Below, one piece after another: positions 15,822 to 21,782 of a stretch of 21,782 bases of DNA (its first letter is position 1; each line of letters begins with the position of its first letter). Source of the stretch: SM23-28-2 sp964512285. Its GTDB lineage: Bacteria; Chloroflexota; Dehalococcoidia; SM23-28-2. Location: the NCBI GenBank assembly GCA_964512285.1, contig CAZEJO010000031.1:1-21782 (forward strand), written 5' to 3'. The notes beneath the pieces were generated by a model. The model was not told the DNA's origin, did not search any database, and saw nothing but the letters and a program-made list of their open reading frames with translations. Both the position numbers and the translations under genes were made by a program.

Positions 15822-16142
15822 ATGCTTCGATTCGACGAAAACGGCCTCATCCCCGCCATCGTCCAGGACGCCAGCACCGGCGAGGTGCTGATGCTGGCCT
15901 ACATGAATGCCGAGTCCCTGCGTCGAACGCTGGAGTCGGGCCAGGCCTGGTTCTGGAGTCGCAGCCGCCAGGAGCTGTGGCACAAGGGCGCCACCTCCGG
16001 CAACTTCCTCAACGTCAAGGCCATCCTCAAGGACTGCGACGAGGACGCCCTGGTAGTGAAAGCAGAGCCGCTGGGCCCCGCCTGCCACACCGGCAACCGC
16101 TCCTGCTTCTACCGCACGCTGGACGGCGAAGACCCATCCTAG
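15822..16142 (+). CDS. hisI: HisI, phosphoribosyl-AMP cyclohydrolase
   Basis: HisI opens the adenine ring of phosphoribosyl-AMP, the third step of histidine synthesis. The 106-residue protein is of the single-domain type without a fused HisE pyrophosphohydrolase domain. It shows the family's conserved segments MLAYMNAESLRRTLESG, WSRSRQELWHKGATSGN, DCDEDALVVK and CHTGNRSCF, including the metal-binding Asp and Cys residues. The ATG at 15822 has an AGGAAGG site 7 bases upstream and lies 19 bases after hisF. It is the last gene of the plus-strand cluster, converging with the DUF1385 gene only 10 bases away. Confidence 0.96.
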   Translation: MLRFDENGLIPAIVQDASTGEVLMLAYMNAESLRRTLESGQAWFWSRSRQELWHKGATSGNFLNVKAILKDCDEDALVVKAEPLGPACHTGNRSCFYRTLDGEDPS

Positions 16143-16166
16143 CGGGGCAGGCCTACGCTTCCCCGC
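16142..16166. terminator. Possible hairpin between convergent genes
   Basis: GCGGGG (16142-16147) and CCCCGC (16161-16166) can form a stem with a 13-base loop at the point where hisI and the DUF1385 gene meet. No T-run follows on either strand, so it is not a typical intrinsic terminator, and its right arm lies inside the DUF1385 coding end. Confidence 0.25.
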
Positions 16167-17049
16167 CCGCGGTCGCCTCGGCGCTCTTGTCGGCGGCCAG
16201 CACCTCCCGCAGGGCGCAGATGGCCACCTCCACCTGAGCGTCGTCCGGCTCGCGCGTAGTGAGCGACTGAAGCCACAGATTGGGCCTGAACAGGGTCCGC
16301 ATCACCCTGTTGCCCTGAAGGGCTCCCATCAGCCGAATCACCTCGTAGCTGACAGCGGCGATGACCGGCACCAGCACCACCCGCGATAGCAGGCGCTGCC
16401 ACAGGGGCGGTGTCCCCACCAGAACGAAAAGCAGCACCGATATGACCACCACCACCAGAAGGAAGCTGGTACCACAGCGAGGGTGGGCGGTGCCGTAGCG
16501 GCGCACCGCTTCTACCTCCAGGGGAGCGCCGTCCTCCAGGGCGTTGATCGTCTTGTGCTCCGCACCGTGGTAGGCGAAGACGCGGCGGATGTCGGGCAGA
16601 AGGCCGATCAGAAAGAGATAGGCCAGTAGCACTCCCAGGCGGATTATCCCCTCCACCAACGCTGCCAGGCGCTCGTTGTCCAGGGCGCCCTCTAGGCGGC
16701 TCATCGCTAGCACCGGCCCCACGAAGATGATGGCGATGACGAAAGTCAGGGCCAGCAGTACCGTTCCCCACAGGACGGGTCGGCTGATCTCCTTCTCCTC
16801 TTCTCCCAGGGCCACGTTCGAGGAGAAAAGCAGGGCCTTGGTGCCCAGGGCCAGCGTCTCCCAGAGAACGATGATGCCCCGTACGAAGGGAATGCGGTGC
16901 AAAGGGCCCGTGTACAACCCGCCGAGGCTCTCTAGTCGCAGGGCGATGCCGCCCTCGGGACGACGTACGGCAACCGCCACGAGGCGACGGCCGCGCATCA
17001 TCACCCCTTCTATAACCGCTTGGCCGCCGTAATTAAAAGAGCTGGCCAA
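16153..17049 (-). CDS. DUF1385 family membrane protein (YqhQ-like)
   Basis: A 298-residue membrane protein of the DUF1385 family; its biochemical role is unknown. It has the family's N-terminal YGGQAVIEGVMMRG (residues 7-20), membrane segments at about 93-116, 134-152, 196-213 and 222-238, and the conserved YHGAEHKTINALE (160-172) and HPRCGTSF (189-196). The start is TTG at 17049, supported by AGGAG (17060-17056 on the minus strand) at 6 bases. It lies just downstream of rpmE; the same neighbourhood is known in other bacteria, so a shared transcript with rplU-rpmA-rpmE is likely. Confidence 0.9.
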   Translation of the reverse strand: MASSFNYGGQAVIEGVMMRGRRLVAVAVRRPEGGIALRLESLGGLYTGPLHRIPFVRGIIVLWETLALGTKALLFSSNVALGEEEKEISRPVLWGTVLLALTFVIAIIFVGPVLAMSRLEGALDNERLAALVEGIIRLGVLLAYLFLIGLLPDIRRVFAYHGAEHKTINALEDGAPLEVEAVRRYGTAHPRCGTSFLLVVVVISVLLFVLVGTPPLWQRLLSRVVLVPVIAAVSYEVIRLMGALQGNRVMRTLFRPNLWLQSLTTREPDDAQVEVAICALREVLAADKSAEATAGGEA

Positions 17050-17093
17050 AGGCAGCTCCTACGCAAATGAATCGAAGGACGGGCCAAGATGCC

Positions 17094-17555
17094 CTAGGCC
17101 TCGGCCTGTGGTTCCTCTTCCGGCTCAGGTTCGTCGGAGGCTTGCGGCTCTTCCTCTGGTTCTTCTCCGGACTGCGCCTCCGCTTCGCCTTCCGCCTCAG
17201 CGACGGCCCCGCCTTCGGCGACAGCCTCCGGGGCAGCGGCCTCAGCCTTCGCTTTGGCTCTCCTTGTGCGTCGTTTGGGCTTGGGCGGCGCCTCCGCTTT
17301 GCCTTCCGCCTCAGCGACAGCCTCGGCTTTGGCAACAGCCTCGGCCTCTTTCCCCTCCTGAAGGCCGTAGCGCTTGAGGAAGCGCTCCACCCGGCCAGCC
17401 GTGTCCACGATGCGGTGCTCGCCGGTGAAGAAAGGATGACACCTGCTGCATACCTCGACGTGCAGATGCGCCTTGGTGGCGCGGGTCTGGAAGGTGTTGC
17501 CGCAGACGCAGACGACGGTCGCTTCTACGTATTCTGGATGGATTTTCGGTTTCAC
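17094..17555 (-). CDS. rpmE: 50S ribosomal protein L31 with long C-terminal tail
   Basis: L31 is a large-subunit protein that bridges the subunits. The first ~67 residues are a normal zinc-type L31: MKPKIHPEY, then four cysteines (C16, C18, C36, C39), then FFTGEHRIVDTAGRVERFLKRYG. About 85 further residues form a low-complexity tail rich in Ala, Glu, Lys and Pro, ending acidic. Inside the tail, PPKPKRRTRRAKAKAEAAAPEA is almost the same as in the tail of L21. The start is GTG at 17555 with GAGGA 5 bases before it, 8 bases after the rpmA stop. At 153 residues it is about twice the usual length. The tail is disordered-looking and may bind rRNA or other factors, but no function is established here. 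Confidence 0.93.
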   Translation of the reverse strand: MKPKIHPEYVEATVVCVCGNTFQTRATKAHLHVEVCSRCHPFFTGEHRIVDTAGRVERFLKRYGLQEGKEAEAVAKAEAVAEAEGKAEAPPKPKRRTRRAKAKAEAAAPEAVAEGGAVAEAEGEAEAQSGEEPEEEPQASDEPEPEEEPQAEA

Positions 17556-17563
17556 GGGCGTCC

Positions 17564-17830
17564 TCAGTTGCTGCTCGGGGCGTAGACGCTTACCTTCTTA
17601 CGCCCCTCCTTATTGTACGGCTCGAACTTGACCTGCCCCTCGATGAGGGCGTAGATGGTGAAGTCGCGCCCTATGCCTACGTTCCTGCCAGGGTGGATGC
17701 GCGTACCCCGCTGGCGGACGATGATGGTCCCGGGCAGCACCACCTCACCATCGTAGCGCTTGACGCCCAGCCGCTTGGCCTTGCTATCACGGCCGTAGCG
17801 AGTGCTGCCTCCACCTTTCTTATGTGCCAT
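17564..17830 (-). CDS. rpmA: 50S ribosomal protein L27
   Basis: L27 is a large-subunit protein whose N-terminus reaches the peptidyl-transferase centre. The 88-residue protein begins MAHKKGGGSTRYGRDSKAKRLGVKRYDG and contains GTIIVRQRGTRIHPGRNVGIG, typical throughout. It begins directly with the mature form, without the cleaved N-terminal extension known from Firmicutes. The start codon at 17830 lies just beside the assembly gap; the sequence across the gap shows that rplU ends TAG, then two bases, then this ATG. Its ribosome-binding site (AGAGGTGAG) lies in the last codons of rplU. Confidence 0.97.
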   Translation of the reverse strand: MAHKKGGGSTRYGRDSKAKRLGVKRYDGEVVLPGTIIVRQRGTRIHPGRNVGIGRDFTIYALIEGQVKFEPYNKEGRKKVSVYAPSSN

Positions 17831-18017
17831 CCCTACTCACCTCTTTTTGCGCGCCGTTTGGGNNNNNNNNNNNNNNNNNNNNNNNNNNNNNNNNNNNNNN
17901 NNNNNNNNNNNNNNNNNNNNNNNNNNNNNNNNNNNNNNNNNNNNNNNNNNNNNNNNNNNNNNCCTCCACCTTTCTTATGTGCCATCCCTACTCACCTCTT
18001 TTTGCGCGCCGTTTGGG
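17808..18017. repeat. 55-bp direct repeat flanking a 100-N gap (assembly artefact)
   Basis: The 55 bases at 17808-17862 are identical to those at 17963-18017, with exactly 100 N between (17863-17962). Both copies contain the start of rpmA and the end of rplU. This is best explained as two contigs that overlap by 55 bases but were joined by a fixed-size gap. The real sequence probably has one copy and no gap. Confidence 0.85.
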
Positions 18018-18788
18018 TTTGGGCGGTGCCTCCTCTTCTGCTGCTTTCTCGGCCTTGGGAGCCCTTCTTCTGCGCGGCTTGGGCTTCTCCTCCGACGGTG
18101 CTGCCTCTGGGGCTGCCTCAGCGACTGCTTCGGGAGCGACCTCGGCGGGCGCCTCCGCTGCGGCTTCAGCCTCCGGCGCGGCAGCTTCAGCCTTCGCTTT
18201 GGCTTTCCTTGTCCGCCGTTTGGGCTTGGGCGGTGTCTCCTCTTCTGCTGCTTTCTCGGCCTTGGGAGCCCTTCTTCTGCGTGGCTTGGGCTTCTCCTCC
18301 GGCGGTGCTGCCTCCGGGGCCGCCTCGGGAGCGACCTCGGCGGGTGCTTCCGCTGCGGCTTCAGCCGTCGGCGCAGCAGCCTCAACCTTCGCTTCAGCCG
18401 CGACCTTGGGCGCCCGCTTCTTAGCCGGAGCCCTTCGCTGACGCGGCTTGGCTGGTGCCTCGGCTGCTGCCACAGCCTCCGGTTCGCGGCCGATGAGTAT
18501 CTGGCGGATGGCGAGGCGAGTGTAGGCCTGGCGGTGACCCATTCTCCTGCGATAGCGGGTCTTGGGCTTGTATTTGAACACCACGATCTTCTTCTCGCGG
18601 CTGTGCTCCACCACTTCCGCTATCACCCTTGCTCCCGTCACCGTGGGCCGCCCTACAGTTACGTCTTCGCCGTCGGCCACCAGCAGCACGTCGAGCAGTT
18701 CCACCGTGTCGCCTACGGCTGCTGGCAGTCGCTCCACGTCCAGGAGCTGGTTCGGTTCGACCCTATGTTGTTTACCGCCCGTCCGCAC
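17988..18788 (-). CDS. rplU: 50S ribosomal protein L21 with long repetitive tail
   Basis: L21 binds 23S rRNA early in large-subunit assembly. The core (about 105 residues) has RTGGKQHRV near the start and the KTRYRRRMGHRQAYTRLAI segment, both typical. A tail of about 160 residues follows, rich in Ala, Glu, Lys, Pro and Arg, containing two ~69-residue repeats (EEKPKPRRRRAPKAEKAAEE with PPKPKRR blocks). The nearest standard start is GTG at 18788, but this removes the usual first residues. In the same frame, an ATC at 18800 stands where L21 normally has its Met (giving xYAVVRTGGKQ), and AGGAGG (18815-18810) is placed correctly for ATC, not for GTG. The true start is therefore uncertain. The gene is followed by rpmA, 2 bases after its stop once the assembly gap is removed. 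Confidence 0.92.
   Translation of the reverse strand: MRTGGKQHRVEPNQLLDVERLPAAVGDTVELLDVLLVADGEDVTVGRPTVTGARVIAEVVEHSREKKIVVFKYKPKTRYRRRMGHRQAYTRLAIRQILIGREPEAVAAAEAPAKPRQRRAPAKKRAPKVAAEAKVEAAAPTAEAAAEAPAEVAPEAAPEAAPPEEKPKPRRRRAPKAEKAAEEETPPKPKRRTRKAKAKAEAAAPEAEAAAEAPAEVAPEAVAEAAPEAAPSEEKPKPRRRRAPKAEKAAEEEAPPKPKRRAKRGE
18007..18370 (-). repeat. 207-bp-spaced repeat inside the L21 tail
   Basis: The block starting at 18007 recurs from 18214, an offset of 207 bases (69 codons), with few mismatches and one short length difference near 18120. It encodes the two basic/acidic tail modules of L21. A part (18188-18235) also matches 17243-17290 in rpmE with about 4 differences in 48 bases. Confidence 0.8.
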
Positions 18789-18833
18789 TACGGCGTAGAT
18801 TTCTTCATACCTCCTGGAACAAACGCTCTGGCG

Positions 18834-18863
18834 ATTCTAGCAAATCTGGCTTTCTTGGGTCAA
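18834..18863 (-). promoter_or_regulatory. Promoter of the rplU-rpmA-rpmE operon
   Basis: On the minus strand TTGACC (18863-18858) is followed after 18 bases by TAGAAT (18839-18834), a close sigma-70-type match. The transcript would start about 15 bases before the AGGAGG site of rplU. Confidence 0.65.
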
Positions 18864-18954
18864 CCGCACCAAAACACGACGACCGCAGGGCCGCCGTGCC
18901 AAAACGAGAAGGTTCGGCCCGTCAGGGGGCAGCCTGTCTAGACTCTAGCCGCTC

Positions 18955-20934
18955 CTACTCCCTCTTCATCTCCGGGTCTAGGCGAGCCGTCGTTTCGCTA
19001 CCCCAGGCGAGGTCTGGCTTGGGGGGCGCGATAATCGGCTCGGCCCGGGCCTCCTTCTTCTTGGGCTTCTTCGGTTCCGCTTCTGGTTCCTTCGCAGTCG
19101 TGGTCAGTTCCTCATCCACCTCAGCGGCGAATAGGGTCGCCAGAGCCTCCCCCTCGATGGTCTCCACCTCTATGAGATGCTTGGCTATCTGGTTCAGCTT
19201 GGCCCGCCTCTCGACCAGCACCGTACGCGCGCTCTGGTACGCCTCATCGACGATCCGACGCACCTCTTCATCGATCTCCTCCGCCACCTTCTCGCTGTAG
19301 TTGCGTTGCTCCGAAATCTCCCTGCCTAGGAACACCATCTCTTCTCGCTTGCCGAACGTGCGCGGGCCCAGCCGTTCGCTCATGCCCCACTGGGTGACCA
19401 TCTGGCGGGCGATTTTGGTGGCCCGCTCCAGGTCGTCCTGAGGGCCGGTACTCATCTCGCCGAACGTCAACTCCTCGGCCACCATACCACCCAGGATCGC
19501 GGCCAGCGCGTCCTTGAACTGTGAGCGCGTCCACAGGTTGCGGTCCTCCGCCGGCATGAAGCGAGTGAAGCCGCCCGTCATGCCGCGCGAGACGATCGTG
19601 ATCTTGTATACGGGGTCCGCGTTGGGCAGGATGTGAGATACGAGAGCGTGCCCTGCCTCGTGATAGGCGATGGTTTCCTTCTCTTTGGGGCTTATCACCC
19701 TGCTCTTGCGCTCCGGCCCAGCGATCACCCGGTCCACAGCCTCCTCAAATTCGGCCATGGTGACCTTCTTCTTGTTGCGTCGGGCGGTGAGGATGGCCGC
19801 CTCATTGACCAGGTTGGCTAGATCAGCGCCTGAGAAGCCTGGCGTCTGCTTGGCCAGCACCTCTGCATCGACATCCTTGTCTAGCGGTTTCCCCTTGGTG
19901 TGAACGTCGAGAATGGCCTTGCGACCCTTGATGTCAGGCCGGTCCAGCACCACCTGGCGATCGAAGCGGCCGGGGCGCAGGAGCGCCGGGTCGAGGATGT
20001 CTGGGCGGTTCGTGGCCGCCACAACGATGATGTTGGTGTGCGTGTCGAAGCCGTCCATTTCCACCAGAATCTGGTTCAGCGTCTGCTCGCGCTCGTCGTG
20101 GCTGCCGCCTAGGCCGGCGCCACGGTGGCGGCCCACGGCGTCGATCTCGTCGATGAAGACTATGCAGGGAGCGTTTCGCTTGGCCTGATCGAACAGGTCA
20201 CGCACTCGCGACGCGCCTACTCCCACGAACATCTCCACGAATTCGGAGCCGCTGATGGAGAAGAAGGGCACAGCCGCCTCGCCGGCCACCGCCTTGGCCA
20301 GAAGTGTCTTGCCGGTACCGGGCGGGCCCAGCAGCAGCACGCCTCGGGGAATGCGCGCACCCAGCGCGATGAACTTCTCGGGCCACTTCAGGAATTCCAC
20401 TATCTCGTGGAGCTCCTCCTTGGCCTCCTCCACCCCCGCCACGTCCGTGAAAGTGACGCCTGTTCTGGTGCCGGCAAACAGGCGGGCCTTACTCTTGCCG
20501 AAGCTCATGGCCTGTGTGTTGCTGCCCTGGGCCTGACGCATCAGGAAGATGAGCAGCCCACCGAAGATGATCAGCGGCAGGAAGTTTATGAAGATGCCAA
20601 ACCAGTCTATTCCGCCTCCCTTGATGTCAACCTCTGGTTGCTGCTCGATTGGGATCCCTGCATCTTCCAGGACCCCCCGCACAGTATCGCCTTTCTCCAG
20701 TTTGAACTTGTACGTCTTCTCGTCGTCCGCTGATATCACCTTCCAGGTGACGGTGTCGCCATCGCGTTCGACCTCTTCGGCTTTGTCCGCCTTCACATCT
20801 GCCACGAACTGGCTGGGGTCAACTTCCTCCTTGCTGGAGCCGCCGCCGGTGCCGAACACGGTAAAGACAATGGCGATCACACCCACCAGGATGAGAAGAT
20901 ATATGAAGCTATTTCGCAGCCAGCGGCCTGTCAT
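18955..20934 (-). CDS. ftsH: FtsH, membrane-bound ATP-dependent zinc protease
   Basis: FtsH is a hexameric AAA+ protease that extracts and degrades membrane and some soluble proteins. The 659-residue protein has membrane segments at about 9-27 and 112-132 enclosing an external domain. These are followed by the AAA module with Walker A GPPGTGKT (203-210), Walker B VFIDEID (259-265), second region of homology NRPDILDPALLRPGRFDR, and the protease zinc motif HEAGH (425-429). The last ~45 residues are a charged Lys/Glu/Pro tail without clear domain. The ATG at 20934 follows AAGGA closely (about 3 bases), which is tight but has no better alternative. It is downstream of an extended -10 promoter and upstream of the rplU operon on the same strand. 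Confidence 0.97.
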   Translation of the reverse strand: MTGRWLRNSFIYLLILVGVIAIVFTVFGTGGGSSKEEVDPSQFVADVKADKAEEVERDGDTVTWKVISADDEKTYKFKLEKGDTVRGVLEDAGIPIEQQPEVDIKGGGIDWFGIFINFLPLIIFGGLLIFLMRQAQGSNTQAMSFGKSKARLFAGTRTGVTFTDVAGVEEAKEELHEIVEFLKWPEKFIALGARIPRGVLLLGPPGTGKTLLAKAVAGEAAVPFFSISGSEFVEMFVGVGASRVRDLFDQAKRNAPCIVFIDEIDAVGRHRGAGLGGSHDEREQTLNQILVEMDGFDTHTNIIVVAATNRPDILDPALLRPGRFDRQVVLDRPDIKGRKAILDVHTKGKPLDKDVDAEVLAKQTPGFSGADLANLVNEAAILTARRNKKKVTMAEFEEAVDRVIAGPERKSRVISPKEKETIAYHEAGHALVSHILPNADPVYKITIVSRGMTGGFTRFMPAEDRNLWTRSQFKDALAAILGGMVAEELTFGEMSTGPQDDLERATKIARQMVTQWGMSERLGPRTFGKREEMVFLGREISEQRNYSEKVAEEIDEEVRRIVDEAYQSARTVLVERRAKLNQIAKHLIEVETIEGEALATLFAAEVDEELTTTAKEPEAEPKKPKKKEARAEPIIAPPKPDLAWGSETTARLDPEMKRE

Positions 20935-20999
20935 CGTCCTTGCCTCAAATCATCCCCACTCGCGAATGGCAAAGCGGTCCCTCACCATCCGCCTTAGCT

Positions 21000-21008
21000 A
21001 TTATATCA
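21000..21008 (-). promoter_or_regulatory. Extended -10 promoter before ftsH
   Basis: TGATATAAT is read on the minus strand (21008-21000), a perfect -10 hexamer with the upstream TG of extended -10 promoters. No good -35 hexamer is seen at the usual distance, which fits the extended class. The leader to the ftsH ATG would be about 60 bases. Confidence 0.6.
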
Positions 21009-21052
21009 GATTGGGCCATCGCCACGAAACTAGCTTCCTGCGCTAGCGGTTC

Positions 21053-21244
21053 CTATTTGCTCGTATCCGAGGCCAGCACCCCGCTCTGGGCCCAATTCTC
21101 CTTGGCCACGTCTTGGAATACGACGATGGTCGCCTCGGGCGTCGTTTGGGCTATGTTTACTACGGCCTCGGTGATCACTCGCGCCAGCTCTTGCTTCTGA
21201 GCGTGCGTGCGACCGGGCCACATCTCCACTCGCACGATCGGCAT
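21053..21244 (-). CDS. 4-oxalocrotonate tautomerase family protein
   Basis: A 63-residue member of the tautomerase superfamily, small enzymes that use an N-terminal proline as general base to shift double bonds in keto/enol acids. Two ATGs follow each other (21247 and 21244). The second is preferred because AGGAGG (21256-21251) is then 6 bases away and removal of Met would leave Pro as residue 1, as catalysis needs. The protein starts PIVRVEMWPGRT, with the Arg near residue 11 and the QKQELARVITEAV helix typical of the family, then TIVVFQDV. The family's natural substrate varies, and no pathway genes are adjacent, so the reaction cannot be named. Confidence 0.88.
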   Translation of the reverse strand: MPIVRVEMWPGRTHAQKQELARVITEAVVNIAQTTPEATIVVFQDVAKENWAQSGVLASDTSK

Positions 21245-21282
21245 CATTCACCTCCTGCATGAGAGTTTCCGACTTTGGACTC

Positions 21283-21311
21283 AAAGTAGCGACGCTTTCA
21301 TATGTTGTCAA
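21283..21311 (-). promoter_or_regulatory. Promoter of the tautomerase gene
   Basis: On the minus strand a consensus TTGACA (21311-21306) is followed after 17 bases by TACTTT (21288-21283). The predicted leader is about 30 bases. It lies in the 120-base divergent gap shared with rnhB. Confidence 0.6.
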
Positions 21312-21364
21312 CCGTTGCCCTCCTCGACCTTTTATGGTAGCGTGGTTCTGTTAGGGGGCGCGTT

Positions 21365-21782
21365 ATGAGGGAGCCTCCCACGTTCATATACGAGGAGGAC
21401 CTCTGGGCCCAGGGTGCCGACCTGGTGGCTGGCGTTGATGAGGTGGGCCGAGGCCCCCTGGCCGGACCGGTTGTAGCGGCGGCGGTGCTTTTGCCGCCGC
21501 GTTGTCGTTTCCCCTGGCTGACACGCGTCCGCGACAGCAAGGTTCTCGCACCGGCCAGACGTGAGGAGCTGACCGGCCACATCTGCGACGATGCCGTAGC
21601 CGTCGCCCTGGGCATCATGCCCCACGGTTTTGTGGACGCCCTCGGCATTGTCGAGGCTACTCGCCGTGCCATGCTCTCTGCCCTGGCTGAGCTATCGTCT
21701 ACGCCCGAATTCGTCCTCATCGATGCCCTGTCCCTTCCCCGCTGCTCGCTGCCTCAGCGGCCGATCATCCACGGCGATGGCT
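21365..21782 (+). CDS. rnhB: Ribonuclease HII (3' end missing)
   Basis: RNase HII removes ribonucleotides and RNA primers from DNA hybrids. The frame is open from ATG 21365 to the window edge, 139 codons of a usual 200-220. It shows the type II signature GVDEVGRGPLAGPVVAAAV with the catalytic Asp25 and Glu26, the RDSK segment at 56-59, and a third acidic residue at about Asp120 in VLIDAL. The ribosome-binding site AGGGGG (21353-21358) is 6 bases before the start. It is transcribed divergently from the tautomerase gene. Confidence 0.94.
   Translation, partial: MREPPTFIYEEDLWAQGADLVAGVDEVGRGPLAGPVVAAAVLLPPRCRFPWLTRVRDSKVLAPARREELTGHICDDAVAVALGIMPHGFVDALGIVEATRRAMLSALAELSSTPEFVLIDALSLPRCSLPQRPIIHGDG

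Noticed and set aside
17808..18017. Direct repeats as attachment sites of an inserted element
   Set aside because: The 55-base copies flank only an N run of exactly 100 and contain coding sequence of rplU and rpmA; an assembly join explains them better.
18800..18808. MKKSTP leader peptide as a sure regulatory element
   Set aside because: The AGGAGG is only 1 base from its ATG, too close for efficient initiation, so it is kept only as an alternative within the rplU start finding.
17802..18941. Long plus-strand frames across the gap
   Set aside because: They run through the N stretch and are antisense to rplU and rpmA; their low-complexity content mirrors the L21 tail.
18920..18954. Terminator after ftsH
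   Set aside because: Short palindromes around TCTAGA are present but no stable stem followed by a T-run was found.
21305..21345. Plus-strand promoter for rnhB
   Set aside because: Only weak hexamers (such as TTGCCC with TAGCGT) are seen; not strong enough to annotate.

Overview
The window looks like a piece of a GC-rich bacterial chromosome, most likely an uncultured member of the Chloroflexota (Dehalococcoidia-like). That assignment is an inference from gene content: a rod-shape operon, several acyl-CoA enzymes, lipoproteins with PD40/TolB-type propeller repeats, and ribosomal proteins with long Ala/Glu/Lys/Arg tails. No rRNA, tRNA, CRISPR array, transposase or phage gene was found. A run of exactly 100 N with the same 55 bases on both sides shows that this is a draft scaffold.

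Region 1 (1-5403, minus strand) is the elongasome operon mreB-mreC-mreD-mrdA-rodA, tightly packed and transcribed from a promoter near 5376-5403; rodA runs off the left edge. Region 2 (5487-8382, minus strand) holds a crotonase-family gene and ligA, the NAD-dependent DNA ligase. Region 3 (8418-11248, plus strand) is a tandem cassette array. Three copies of the same promoter segment drive an RDD-family membrane protein and two paralogous seven-repeat propeller lipoproteins, and a truncated propeller tail survives just after the RDD gene.

Region 4 (11310-16142, plus strand) is a histidine cluster, hisA ... hisF-hisI. It is interrupted by two tandem acyl-CoA dehydrogenase genes and by an N-terminal remnant of a TauE/SafE-type permease. 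The second dehydrogenase gene carries a decayed copy of the end of hisA in front of it, which records how the duplication happened.

Region 5 (16153-18863, minus strand) is rplU-rpmA-rpmE followed by a DUF1385 membrane protein gene. L21 and L31 share a related C-terminal tail, and rplU lacks a standard start codon at the position where L21 normally begins. Region 6 (18955-21244, minus strand) holds ftsH and a small tautomerase, and rnhB begins divergently at 21365 and runs off the right edge.

The core genes are conventional. The parts most worth attention are the triplicated promoter/propeller cassette, the possible AUC start of rplU, the L21/L31 tail exchange and the hisA-tail relic. I do not see a clearly new defence or mobile system here.
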